Assembly: GCA_905178155.1 (NCBI GenBank)
Contig: CAJINV010000001.1
Coordinates: 3,463,675 to 3,527,674, forward strand
Origin: Amoebophrya sp. A120
Lineage: Eukaryota > Sar > Dinophyceae > Syndiniales > Amoebophryaceae
Direction of reading: 5' to 3'
Length of the DNA: 64,000 nt
A program made the translations under genes and the position numbers. Shown in pieces: positions 24,715 to 36,800 of the stretch. The notes beneath the pieces were generated by a model. The model worked only from the letters and a program-made list of their open reading frames with translations, made no database searches and was not told the origin of the DNA. Position 1 is the first letter of the stretch. Each line of letters opens with the position of its first letter.

Positions 24715-25127
24715 ACGAGCACATCAACGGTTCTTGTTGATGCTTGTTTATGAAGATTGATAAAGAATCGCTACGGTTTCAGTTTCAAGTTTAGTTTCAA
24801 ACTAGTACACGCTCGCAGTTTCCGCTGCATTCTGCGTCCCACGAAAAAATCACGATCAATTGCGAAGAAGTCAAGGCCATTGGCCAAGCTTGTTGGTGAG
24901 CTGTTCTATTTCGAACTCGTGTTTCAAGTTACGACAAGGACAAAGTCTTTCAGATTCGCCGAGTGTCGCCGGTATTAAGTAGCTAGGTGTGTCACTAACA
25001 AGGGTGGAGCGCTATCATACATAGATCCAATCGTGATGGTTCTTCGTGCTCGATTTTCGTTCGAGAATTTGTCAAGACAACCAGCGGGGGAGAGGATCTT
25101 CTGAGAGGCTTGTTATTGTTCGTTCAG
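24715..25127. other. Spacer with unresolved 5' exon(s) of the next gene
   Basis: The stop of the large low-complexity gene is at 24714. In the frame of the next gene, sequence from about 25000 to 25127 is open but has no ATG. Where that gene starts cannot be fixed from sequence alone. Confidence 0.35.
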
Positions 25128-26059
25128 GAAGAGGACACGCAGAGCACGAACTTGTTGAAGTTGGATCAGACAGGAATCTACAGAAAGCCGGTAAGTAGTT
25201 GTCCTTGTACTTCTTACAAGGAACAAGACGCACAAAAAATGAACCACCCCCGATTTCATAGTATGCGGGAGGACGGGAACCGTTCGGCTTCGCAGCAACG
25301 AACGACCTCGAGCTCCTCCCAAGGTCGATTTTCACGGAGTAATAGCATGACCGTGCTGACCAGGCCGGAGGCAGACCCACGGAACTGGTTTCTCTCGAGC
25401 CAGCGGAAGGAGTACAACCTCACGGGAAAGACAAGAAAGGAAAGGGAACAGTTCCAGAGTATACCGGCGGTGCCGACCAACAATTTTACACCCGAAAGCA
25501 CATGTACTAAAATGTCAATGTCGACCTTGATGTTGAATTTTTGGGTTGACTGGTCGCGCTCAACATCGTCCAGTTTGCTTTTGGGTTTTAGTCGGAGCAG
25601 CTTCACTTTGGTGTGCTGGGAGAGAATTTTCTACCCTCGCATTGGGAGTAGAGCGCACTTGCTTCATAAACATGCAAAATCTTTTTATCACAGATGGCGT
25701 GGACCCACAAGCGAAGGTGAAGAGCCAACTTTCCGGCCTCGATGCGTGTTTCAATGATACGGTGCGACACATAAACGACTTTTACTTCCGCCCTTACGTC
25801 CGTCAAGATTTCACGCGGAGCGCACTGGTAGGAAGTCTTGCTTTTCATTAAGCAGAGCCTTTCTACTATGACAAAAAAAAATAATTTCCAGTGGCACTTG
25901 AAGGCAACATCCATGCTTGAATCGACTTGTAGGAAGAAAGTCTTAGAAGGAGGACCTCGAATAAATAAATGAATCTTTCAGGTGCAGAGCCACGAACCCC
26001 AGCGGCAGCGGGAATACATGCCAACAGCGGGCACGAAGTCCCATTATCCGCGAAGATGA
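25128..26059 (+). CDS. Unknown protein, 3' exons
   Basis: Proposed exons 25128-25190, 25272-25458, 25694-25827 and 25982-26059, all phase-consistent with GT-AG borders. The first intron of 81 bp is the least certain. The frame before 25128 stays open to about 25000 without an ATG, so the 5' end is unresolved and an upstream exon must exist. The product is hydrophilic: EEDTQSTNLLKLDQTGIYRK, a Ser-rich stretch, RPEADPRNWFLSSQRKEYN, then KSQLSGLDACFNDTVRHIN and a tail ending GTKSHYPRR. No domain is recognised. Part of exon 2 (25276-25314) is duplicated 3 kb downstream at 28323-28360. Confidence 0.5.
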
Positions 26060-26940
26060 GTCAAGTCTATCAAGTTTTTGCTGGCATGCAAGATTTTCTA
26101 CTACCATCCAGGTTTGAACTTCAGATCCATGTACAATTGCCCAGGTAAAGTGTTAATCTTTGAATGGCCAAACCGAATGTAAGAATGTTGTTGCGTGGAG
26201 GTCCAATGAGCATCTTGGCGTCCCGAAAGAGGAAAGAGGGCAATCATGTCCTGGTTTGCACCATAGAAGGGCAACAGCGAACTTGTTCGAGCGACCACCT
26301 AGACTAGAGAAAAAGAGCCACACGAAGACGGCCCACTAAGGCAAGCGAACAATCAAATCCGCATCGTGATGCTGTATACATAATAGCACTGCGTGCAGCC
26401 CTGAAGTTGTCGATCTGTATCATCACAGGAGCAGACGTTGGGTACTATATCATGCCGTCGCGTAGTCGCTGCCGTTCGGAAGTTGAAGTTCCAGAAGTCG
26501 TTTTTTTATATGCGCCGCAGCCACTTGCACTTCCCTGCATTTCTTTGTAAAACGTGCCTTCTCGTCGACATGAGTCGTTTTCGTCACCACTCGTTCTTTT
26601 GGTTTCTTTTCTTTCCTGATTGTCGTGTCGTTCCAAACCGCGCGATGGGTTCCTGTCGTTCGCAACGTGACATTTTACAAAACAAGAATGTGTGCTCGTC
26701 GTAAAAATCGTTCTGCTTCGTGCTTTCTTGGCTGTGGCGGTTTCGATGGTCTTTTAAAATGCGGATGGGAAGAACAAGACAAACATTCAGGATTCAGTCT
26801 GAGGACCTTTCGTTGTAACTAGGTTTCCATACAGCCAGTACTTGACGAAGCTCAGTCGGTTGTGCAGCAACTCTTGGAAGCAAGAGATAAATCGCTCTAA
26901 GAAAACGCCAGCCCATTTTGCCCTTCCGTCGTTGGGAAGG
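26060..26940. other. Intergenic spacer
   Basis: No supported gene. Short frames at 26438-26704 and 26625-26822 lack a recognisable product. Confidence 0.4.
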
Positions 26941-27150
26941 ATGAAAAGACTCATGACCGTTTGCGCGCTGGCGGAAGCCGCTATTCTTGTCGGCGGAGCG
27001 CGGCAGAAGCAGAAGGCGACCAGAGTGAAAAAGTTGCGCGGACGAAAGGCAGAGAAGGCTCCTGGCACTCGTCCTGAAGGGCGGAAAGAGTGTCCAGAAG
27101 AAATCCCGATCATGAGTGGTAACATTGAACTGATATCCCGCTGGAAATAA
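26941..27150 (+). CDS. Possible signal-peptide exon of a secreted protein
   Basis: ATG 26941 opens a 69-codon frame beginning MKRLMTVCALAEAAILVGGA. It has the shape of a signal peptide: a basic start, a hydrophobic core and small residues before a basic mature segment. The frame runs to a TAA at 27148. It could be a short gene, or more likely a first exon spliced to the Cys-rich frame about 300 bp downstream; a GT sits at 27121 (AGTG|GTAACA) but I could not match its phase to the next exon. Called mainly on the leader-like start. Confidence 0.3.
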   Translation: MKRLMTVCALAEAAILVGGARQKQKATRVKKLRGRKAEKAPGTRPEGRKECPEEIPIMSGNIELISRWK

Positions 27151-27448
27151 TTTTCATCCCTGAGAGCAGACACAGTTCGACTTTGAGGCCATTATACTTA
27201 CTTGCTGCAGCCCCTAGAAGCTGTTAATGCGTGGTACGTAGATACAGGATTAGGGAAGATAAAAATAACATGCAGCATTATCATGCGCTGCAAATTTGTA
27301 AAAGGACAGCAAGACGCACAGTCAGACGCAGTTTTGTCCTTTGCATTGATTTGCCGACCAACCGGCTTCGCGTGAAGAATCTCACGAGAGGACGTATTTT
27401 GTGTACTAGTGCTTCCGTGCGAAAATGGATGAATAGTTTCGATTACGC

Positions 27449-27922
27449 ATGATCGACAGGAAGAGTACGATGCTTACTTCTTTGTCCGTTGCTCGGGATG
27501 GAGCATTGTTTTCAATTGGATACCACAACTGGGATTTTAGAAAATGCGACAAGAACGGGGATAATTGTACGAGGCGTTCTATCAATTTCGACACCGGACT
27601 GACTGAAGAAGGGAAGCATGGATCGGGCGAATTGGATTGTTGGAATAACGGGAAGATGGATCTGTGCAAAGAAAACGAGGTGTGCTGCAGGCACTGGCCT
27701 CCCTTTGTGCATGGCTCCAACCAGGATGAGTGCCCCACTGTTAAGCCCTTGCACGTCACACAAACTGGGCACTGGGGCGACCTCAACAAGCACCGCTGCA
27801 TCAGTAAGTGCTACGCAAAAAAGATCTGCCGGAGCCTGGACATTGTAGCATACAAGTTGCAAGTTTGGACGGAAGACGGAAGCGACTATGTCATGGAGCC
27901 TGCCCTGGACCCGGCCTGCTAA
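27449..27922 (+). CDS. Small Cys-rich protein or terminal exon
   Basis: An open frame with ATGs at 27449 and 27470 ends with TAA at 27920-27922. The product has about ten cysteines in a compact region (RKCDKNGDNCTRR, ELDCWNNGKMDLCKENEVCCRHW, HRCISKCYAKKICR), suggesting a disulphide-bonded extracellular module. No own signal peptide is obvious, so it may be the last exon of a gene that starts at the leader-like exon at 26941. I do not recognise the family. Confidence 0.45.
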   Translation: MIDRKSTMLTSLSVARDGALFSIGYHNWDFRKCDKNGDNCTRRSINFDTGLTEEGKHGSGELDCWNNGKMDLCKENEVCCRHWPPFVHGSNQDECPTVKPLHVTQTGHWGDLNKHRCISKCYAKKICRSLDIVAYKLQVWTEDGSDYVMEPALDPAC

Positions 27923-28824
27923 AACCGCGAGGCGAGCAGCTTTTTTTGTTGCTTCCGACGCAACGAGTTAAAATAAACTGGCGCAGCCACAGTTTCGAGC
28001 TGTTCTCTTTCGATCAATTCGTTTTTGCTCATACTTTCATCCTCATTTCGAAAAGCTTCACATCGATCTACCCGTCTTCAGAATTGCTTATTTCCAAAAA
28101 TTCCGTTCCCGTTCGTGAAAGGTTACCCATACATAGCAAACGCCCTGAGTTAGACTTACTCACTGAAAATTTTCTTTAGCTAGTCAGAATTTTTCCACTT
28201 TCCACTTCCACCCAGCTACTCTTTTCCCCAAGTTGACGTAGACTACTTACTCCTGTTTCAACGATAAAACGGCACTTTTCTGCGAATGTTGGAAAGAACT
28301 TCCTGCACACAAAATCTTTTTTGGAACCGTTCGGCTTCGCAGCAACGACGACCTCGAGCTAAGAACGCAACCATGTCCTGGCTTTTACCGTCCGTGTGTC
28401 TCTGCGAGGTTCCACGCGTGTTATTCTCGCGCTAGTGCACGCGATTTTCGAAGCAATTAACTTGAATGCGCAGAACATTTTTGGATGTACAACTCGATCA
28501 ATCTGATTACAACAACCCGCACGGTGTAGATGCTGATATCTGGCACCATCAACGGATCCTTTGCTGAACCAGTTCAGTAGATAGCAACGCTTAGAATTGT
28601 GTTTGTGCATTTTTTCATGCAACATGTTTTCAGTGTATTCTCTTCCTGATAACCAATGCCTAAGATGATAAATCAATCTGAATCTGCAGCGAACATACTG
28701 TTGGAATTTTTTTGGAATTTCGTTCATCTAAGTAGCTGCTTCGAGATGCCAAAATAGTATACAACTGAGTAATGGTGTAGATTACTATTTGTTAGGGTGA
28801 ATTCTGTATCTGTACTGAAACGAC
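27923..28824. other. Intergenic spacer with a duplicated exon fragment
   Basis: No supported gene. At 28323-28360 lies a 38-bp near-copy (one base missing) of exon sequence found at 25276-25314. Confidence 0.5.
28323..28360 (+). repeat. Dispersed 38/39-bp direct duplication of 25276-25314
   Basis: Both copies read GGAACCGTTCGGCTTCGC... through ...ACCTCGAGCT; the copy at 28323 lacks one A. The first copy lies in an exon of the unknown gene, the second in the spacer before Rpn13. Confidence 0.85.
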
Positions 28825-30321
28825 ATGGCGGCCGCCGTCGCAAGCGGGATGTCCACAGTAGTGGAGTTTCGCGCAGGTATTTATTTGTTTAGAAGTCGTT
28901 TTGTCATCTGCCAAGATAGAATAACGTTTGGATTTTTCTGGGGACATGCTCGCCGTCACTTTGGATGAATTTGTCAAACAAGAGAGACCACAACTTTCTG
29001 CGTTTGTTCACAGGTAAGATGAATTGGGACGGGCGGATGTGCACAGCGGACAAGCGAAAGGGGAAAGTTCAACTTGTGAAGGACGCGGAAGATTTGCACC
29101 ACGTGCTGTGGTGGGACCGGGACAAAAACGAGAAAATTGACGATTACGTCGTCGTGCAGGATGCGTACCTGGAGCGGGTTAGAAAATGCACCACTGGCCG
29201 CGTGTAAGATAGAACTACCTTTTCATTCATGCAGGATTTTTCCATGATAGTTTAAGTTTATTGAACTTGAACCAGTAGGGGTGGCGTCAAGCATCAGTTT
29301 CTGCTTGTCTTTGCAGAGTTTTATTCGAAATTGGTGTCCTCGAACAGGCAGAATCATGATCATCCACCCTTTGACTTTCATACAGGTACGTCCTAAAATA
29401 CACGTCATCGTCCGTGCGGGTGTTTTTCTGGATGCAGGAGCCAAAGGACGATAAGGACGACGAGCTGATAAAGAAATTCAACACGACAATAGGCACGGAA
29501 ATACCACTAGCGACGCAGATCGCCGCGACCATCCCGCAGCCCGCGACTTCCAGCGCGATGGCAGCCACCGCCGCCGTCCCGGCCGCCGCACCCCCCGCCA
29601 ACCAGGCGGCACTGCAGGCGCAACTGCTGGCCTTGCTGCAGAACGCAGGGGGCCAGCTGCAAAATGTGGATCAATCCAGGGTACTAGTTGGTTTTCGTGC
29701 TACACGTGTAGGTGAGTAAAGGGGATGAAGTAGATGAAAAATTAATTTCCTGATTTTTAGGCAGCTAGACTCGTTATTTCAAAGGAACCAAAGAAACACC
29801 ATCAAAAGAGCCACACGACATGATGATGAGCTGGAATCATAAATTTCTCACACACTTGCAAAACATCGACAACAGAAATCACGGGTAACCCTGAACTCCA
29901 TGCTGAAAGCCGATGTGCTTCTTACATTAGCGGAAGACAGTGAGGCGCTCGCAGAGCTAAAAACGCATATGCCCAAGGATCAGCAGGAAGACCAGGACGT
30001 CATAGGTAAATACTTGGTACTGCTTGTACTAGAGCATCCAGAGATCAAGAAGTTTCGCTTTGCCAGCTGGACCCAGACACGAAACAATTTTTATTTTTGC
30101 TTTTATTTGCCCATCCTCCAGTGTGAAAAAAAAAAACTTCAACAGATACGATGCACTCTCCGCAGCTAAAGGAGAACATGAAGGTGCTGACGCAAGCGAT
30201 ATATTCCGACCAGCTTCCTGTTCTCTTCACGATGATGGGCCTTGCACAGGGCCCAAACATGAACGAGGACCTGATGGAGACGTTGGTAAAAGCCCTTGAA
30301 GCCACCCACAAGCGGGATTGA
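28825..30321 (+). CDS. RPN13: Rpn13/ADRM1, proteasome 19S ubiquitin receptor
   Basis: Start ATG 28825. Exons 28825-28876, 29014-29203, 29386-29680, 29885-30005 and 30146-30321 sum to 834 nt (277 residues). Residues about 12-120 form a Pru domain: EFRAGKM, DKRKGKVQLV, HHVLWWDRDK, CTTGRVYVLKY and FFWMQEPKDD match the family closely. The Pru domain binds ubiquitin and Rpn2 on the proteasome base. After an Ala/Gln-rich linker, the last two exons encode a DEUBAD domain (LLTLAEDSEALAELKTHMP, then SPQLKENMKVLTQAIYSDQLPVLFTMMGL), which in animals binds the deubiquitinase Uch37. Three introns are GT-AG. Intron 29681-29884 keeps the frame only as GT...GG, with GGGTA repeated at both borders. The length lies between yeast (no DEUBAD) and human proteins. 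Confidence 0.93.
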
Positions 30322-30842
30322 TCGCTCTCTATGGAACATCATCTTGGTGCGCGCGTCACTTTACCTGGAAAGAATCAAATTAGCGACACAAAAGGAATTT
30401 TTCAAAAAGCTGAAAAATCGCCAGAGCCGAAGCGTCTGGCCAAACCGCTGCGTGTCGGGCAGCACATATGCATGTCAGAGTAAGCCTTCGCTACTTCGCT
30501 GTTCTTGCGGGATAGCAGAAGATCTTTCTAGTGTTGATCACGCTCACGAATTGACCTTCATCCGTTCGCCGAATGGATCCTGCTGATAAATATCAATCAC
30601 TTAACCGAAAGCATGATTTGGGGAGCGGTCGATAGCATTGCTTGAGCGTCTCGTCTCGAGAAATAAATGTGAATGATTTCAAAAGCAAAACACTTTCGAG
30701 TGACGTATATTACTGGAGTGGTCGGTGAGAGCTATTCGCGCCCCTGTGCCATTCTCTTCGTACCTGCATAACTGGCCTGGGGGACATACAAGATGGTCCG
30801 CGTTTTCCCGTTGGTGGTTCTTCCTTGTCGCCGTTGACAATC
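30322..30842. other. Intergenic spacer
   Basis: Runs from the Rpn13 stop to the probable start of the multi-PDZ gene. No supported gene or RNA. Confidence 0.45.
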
Positions 30843-33800
30843 ATGTTGCATTCCTCCGCGTCGCTGTTGCAGCGGCGCGAGCTCGCGGAAGCGTTCCTCC
30901 AGCTCGGGCTCGGGGTCGTCGGCAGCCCTCCCGAGCGGAAGTTGTTCGTGACCCGAGTGCTAAACGGGACATGGGCGCACAAGACGAACTGCGTCGAGGT
31001 TGGCATGGAGGTGATTTCTGTTGCAGGGACCCGAGTGGAACAATTCCAGACGGTCACCGACCTGGTGCGCGCGATACAAACCATTCGCCCTTTGGAGATA
31101 AAGTTTGGCGTGCGCGATGTGGTTGCAAAAACGGCAAATGTGGCCGCGAAAAAGAACATGTTGCTCCTGGAATGCCTCCTGCCCTCCCCGCGCTTCCGAT
31201 CGCGCGGCGCGCCAGACTTGCAGGCCATTCTCGGCGTGAAGCTCTCGGCCAAACACTGCACGGGTACTGCCTCGACCAGCAGTTCCAGCAGCAGCACTTC
31301 CGGCAGCAGGTTCGAGTTCAAGCGGCTGGTCTTGTCGGGGGTCGAACCGAACGGGTTTGCCTACAGCGAGGGCTTGCAGGTCGGGGACGAACTGTTGAAG
31401 ATTGGAAATTTGTACCTCCCAGATTACCTTCCCATGACGCTGGAGTCAGTTTCCGAGTTCCTGGACGACCGCCACCGGCCGCTGATCCTGCAGGTGCGCA
31501 GACCCTTCAAACCGGGAATGCACGAATCGCTGAAGACCCTTCCAATATCAACTGCAAGGGACGAGGAGCACGAGGAGCGTTCGGCACCGGGTGCACCAGG
31601 TGGAGTTCTACTTGATTCGCAAAAACAAGAACAAGCCTATCCCCACCGCCTGGTGCGGTTTTCCTGCAAGAAGTTTCTTCCACAGACCGCGGAGGAGCAG
31701 AAGGCCGACCAGTTCAAGATGGGCCTGCGCATGCGGCAGGCGCCACCCGTGCGTGACTGGAGCGACATAACGGTGTTGGCGGTCACCCCGGGCACCTGGG
31801 GCGCGCTGCACACCCCCGTACAGGCCGGGGACATCCTGTTTGCCGTGAACGGGAAGCGGATTGCGAACCTCGCCCGCGTATCAAATGCAAAAATGTCTGG
31901 TTCTGGAAGAATGCGCGATTTGTCATGCAGCTTTTCCGTGACCCATGGCCATGAGGTCTGGAATGCAAGACCTAGCATGACAGATTCTGTGCGATCTTTC
32001 TCATGCCTATCCTGCATGAGAAACTGCCTTCCGACTTTGTCAAAACTGGACGACTTTTGGTAATCATGCAACACAGATTTTTGCATGCTTCAGATTTAGC
32101 ATGACAAGTTGCATTCTTCCAGACCCAGACACTTTTACATTTGGCACCGCGCGGAATTTTCCGGATTGCTGGTGCAGCCGGCAAAGGTGACCGCGGAAAA
32201 GGAGAAGTTTGCGGAGCTGACGTTCCTGCGCCCCATGTCGCGCGTCGAAGTGCCGTTCCTATCAAGTGTAAAAATGTCTGGGTCTGGAAGAATGCGCGAT
32301 TTGTCATGCTTCTCTGGCATGACTCTTAAATCTGTCATGCAGGTTACCCAAGAGCCCCACTTTCCTGTCATGCAAAAACGCAGTTTGTCATGCAGAATAG
32401 GCAACACCTAGAAGCTCAGAAACTTGTCATGCTGAGCCAGCACTTATGGCTTCCTCATGATACGCCACCCAGCATCACAAGTTTCCAGACCCAGACACTT
32501 TTACATTTGATAGTTCCCGGTGGGGGCCAACTGCGTGGTCTTGGATCGGGACTACAAAGTGCGGGAGGGCGATCCTGGTCGGATGGGCAGCAGCGGTTCC
32601 GACGGCGAAGACGAGGAGGACGAGGAAGTGGAGATGCTGTGGACCCCGGAGGCCGTCGTGAAGGAGGCCGCAAAGCAGGAGGCCGCGCGGAGGTTTGCCG
32701 TTTCCGACAGTGTGCCGTCCTCGCCAGCCGCGAGAGCAGCGAAGGCGAAGAGTGCAGCGGGAGCAGCTTCGGCTTCCGGGGCAACCACCAGAGCGGATGA
32801 AGAACCAGGCGCTCCTGCACAACCAGGGCCTGCCGTCTCATCTCCTTCTGCCGGCCGGGAGCTCCTGACGGTCGCTGTCGGCGAGGACCAAAGTGGGCGA
32901 GCGGTGCACGATTTAGGTCTTTCGCTGCATCGCCTGTCGCTCCACGATCGCATCTTCGTTTCGCACGTCGAGCCGGATGCCTGGGCCCAGCGGAACGGCG
33001 TTATGAGCGGTGCCGAGGTGCTCGCGATCAGCGAATGGCAGGTGAAAGACATGTTTGCCGGCGCGATGCGGGAGAAGGAGAGCAAAGACGGGGAGGACTT
33101 GGACCCTTTTGAGGAAAAGCGGCTGGAGCGAAGATTCATCTCCGTCGACAGTTTTCTCGCGTCGCAAGTCGCGAAACGCAGACCGCTCTTCCTTAACTTC
33201 GCGTTGCCGACGTTCTACACAGTGGACGCGGAGGAAGGCGAGCGCGTCTTGGGGTTCACGCCCCTCGACATGCCGCCGAGCGCGATGTACATCGACAAAG
33301 TGGAGGAATCCGGGTCGTGGGCGGCGCAAAAGGGCGTCTCCGCCGGCGACGAGCTGTTGCAGGTGGGGGGGAAGCCGGTAGCCGACATGGTGGAAAAAGA
33401 CGACCTCTACACCGCTATGACGGAAAGACCGACGACTTTCATGTTCGCAAAGCACGACGCGTTTTTCGCGCAGCTCGCTACTGGAAAGCAGGATGCGCAC
33501 GAGATAGAGGTAGTGCCGGATAGCACAGCGCCGCTTGATGAGGAACACGACGAAGAGGCGCATCATGCTGCTGCGCGTCACCACGTGGCGGCGGCGTCGA
33601 ATAAACCAAAGCACCACCGTCCGCACCATCACAGCCACCACCCGCGGCACCACCTGCCACATCACCGTAATGTTCACCAGGTTGCCGCCGGGAAAGATGA
33701 GGAAAAGGGAGAAGGTGTCGATCCAGGGTCCCACGTGGCTGTGCAGAGGAAAGTGCACGCGGAGAAAAAGCGATCGCAAACGGGGACTGTTGCGGACCAG

Positions 33801-36800
33801 GGACTTCTAGAGTCCGCAGAGCACGAGGAGGAGGACTCGGAGTTAGAGGAAGTGCCCGAGCAGCTGCAGCCAGGGACTGCGGGGGCTGCGGCCGTGCAAC
33901 ATCCGAAGCACAGACATCCCAAGCACGTCGCACGGAAAGCTGCTGCGGGTCGTGCACCGCAGCACAAGGAATCAGCGGCCGATTCCTTACAGAAGACCGC
34001 AAGTCCTCTGCTTGTTCGAGATGAAACGAAGAAAGAGGGAGATGACGACCATGGATTTATTGAAGGAGATGTTGGTGGTCCTGCTCCTACAACTACTCGT
34101 CAAGATGAAAAAGAACCTGTAAAAAAGAAGGAGTTAGAGTTGGTCGGCGGTCTTCCCGGAATACAGTCGCGGCCACTTCCCAAACGCAGCTTTGCGCCGA
34201 TCGCGCCAAAAGCGGAAGAGCCAGCGGAAGATCAAGAAGACGACGAGTTCGAACTCGTTATTGCAGAGGGCAAGCTGGGCTGCAGCGTGGACCCGAAGCG
34301 GCACGTCGTCGTGTCTGTGGCGAAGAACGGACCGGCGGAAAAGATCGGCGTGAAGCCTGGCGACCACGTTTTGCGAGTCAATGGAGAGCTCGTGAAAAAC
34401 GTTCCCCGGAACGCCTGGTCCGGACGGCCCATCACGCTGACGCTGCGCCACGATCCCGAGGCCGTCGAGCTGCCGAAAATCAAGCGCCCGCACAAGAAGC
34501 CGAGCCGCGGTACCAGGGGCGGCCAGAACAAGGGTGGCGGTAGGGCAGCTGCGACTTTTCCCGAAACCAATGAGACGGATGAAAATCTGAAGCTAGTCGT
34601 CGTCGAGGATCCGGATCTCGGCTGCGGCATTGACCCCCAGAGCGGATTTCGCGTAGTGAGCGTCGCCGCTGGAGGGGTCGCATACCGGGCGGGGATCCGG
34701 GTCGGCGACTTCGTGGTTCGGGCGAACGGGAAAGCGCCGGTGGAACTCGAGCCCGATGCTTGGAGTTTGCGCCCGCTTCGGCTCGAGTTCGCGAGTGGAT
34801 TGATGGGTGACAGCATCAACGTCGGTACAGGACCACCTGGGAAAAAACCAGCAGTCAAGCAGGCCTCCTCTGGACCAACGCAAAGTCCTTCCGCACCCTC
34901 TGCCGCAGCCCCGGGGTCGGCGGTAGCCGCGGGGGAGTCGTACACCATCGAGATCCGCGATTCCGATATGGGTTGCGCGATTGACCCCGACGAGTTTCGT
35001 ATTCTCGAAGTGGCATCGGGGGGTGCGGCGGCCGCGCTTGGGGTTCGAGTGGGTGATGTCGTGAAGAGGATCGCGGGGAAATCGCCACAGGAGATGCCTC
35101 CCGACGTGTGGACGCAGCGGCCGTTGGAGCTGGAGGTCGAGCGCCCGAAGGACAAAGCGGTCGCGGGCGTGTCTCCGTTCAAAGTTGTTACGGAGCCAAG
35201 TCGTGAGGAGAAGGAGGACGACGGCACGTTTTCTGTGCGCGTGGTCCATCCGGACATGGGTTGTGGCATCGATCCAGACAAAAACTTCGAGGTCGTCAGC
35301 GTCGAGCGGAGGGGCACCGCCGCGAAGCACGGCGTTCGCGTAGGCGACACGGTGATCACCGCGAACGGGGTGCCGCCGGCCGATCTACCGCCAGATGATT
35401 GGGTCAAGCGACCGCTGGAATTGCAATTCCGGCGTGCGGCTGTGCCGGTCCAGGAGAAGGCTGCAGCCGGTAAAAGTACGAAAAAAGGTAAAGGCCGGGA
35501 AAAGAAAGGACAGAAAGTGACGGAAGAGCTACAACCTGTCTCAGCACCATCTGACGCACCAGCTGAGGCTGCTGTTGATACTGCGAAAGTAGAAGCACCA
35601 GCGACAGCCAATGCACCGGAGGAAGGAGTTGTAGTTGTACAACAACGACCAAAGGCAAAACCAAAACCGCCCTCCTCCGCCCCGAAGAGGCCGCCTCCGC
35701 CTGCGGAAACGAAACCACCAGCACCTCCGGATTCCAAACAGGATGAGCCTCCTGCGATAGCAGAGGAAAAGGCAGTGACCGGCTCTGTTTTCGCCAAGTC
35801 CACCGTGTTTGCGGCCAAGCCAAAGCCTCCAACGGTGTTTGGGAAGTCGCAGGTCTTTGGCACCAAAGCGAAAGCTACACCGCCCGTCTCGAAAGCGGGT
35901 ACGCCTCTTGAAGAACCGGCGCCAGACGGGATGGTTGCCTTCACGGTACAGGAGGAAGAGCTCTCCTGTGACATCGACCCGCGCACCATGAAGGTGAAGA
36001 ACATTCTCCCGGCTGGTGTTGCTGCGAGCGCCGGCGTGCAGGAAGGAGACACCATCGTGACCATCAATGGGAAAAGAATCCCCGACGTGTCCATGTCGGA
36101 CTGGGGTCGTAGGCCGCTGCGCATCGTTGTGAAACCAAGATCTTCCGCAGGAGCGCAAGTTGTAGCCGCAAGCCCGGTGCTGAAAGACAAAAAATTCTCG
36201 CAGGAGAAGAGCACCACGTTTGCCGTCACTGTGGAGGAAGCGGACATGGGCTGCGGTATCGATCCCGAGGCGGGCTTTCGGGTCGTCAGCGTAGCCCCCG
36301 ACGGCGCCGCGGCATCCGCAAATGTCAAGGTAGGCGACCGGGTTGTGGCCGTGAATGGACAGCTGCCACAGCAAGTGGACAATAACGAGTGGACCCTGAG
36401 GCCATTGGAACTCGTCTTCGATCGAGCACCTCCTACTTCACCAGAAAGGAGAGCCGAACGCGGTGGGATAGGATCCTTGTTTTCTTCCGCCTCCAAGAGG
36501 AAAGGAGATTCAAAGCCAGAGGAGAAAAAACCAGAGGCAGAACCTCCGCCACCGGTGGGTGAAGTGATTGAAAGGGTCGATCCTGCAGAAGTCACCCGCC
36601 GGGACGAATTGCTTGCGGACCTGATGGACACGGGGGATCAGTACGCTGCCGAGGTTCCGTCGAACATGCGCGGGAACCTCGGCTTCCGGCTGGACTACAG
36701 CGCTTTCCCCTTCAAAGTGCGCGGCGTCAACGCCACGGGGTGGGCCGCGAACTCGCGAGTCAACCGGGGGGACGTGCTTTTAGAAGTGCAGGTGCAGGAA

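Noticed and set aside
34232-36631. A 799-residue antisense open frame opposite the PDZ repeats
   Set aside because: It is a GC-rich shadow of a clearly coding + strand region; its sequence is low-complexity Ser/Gly/Thr without a domain.
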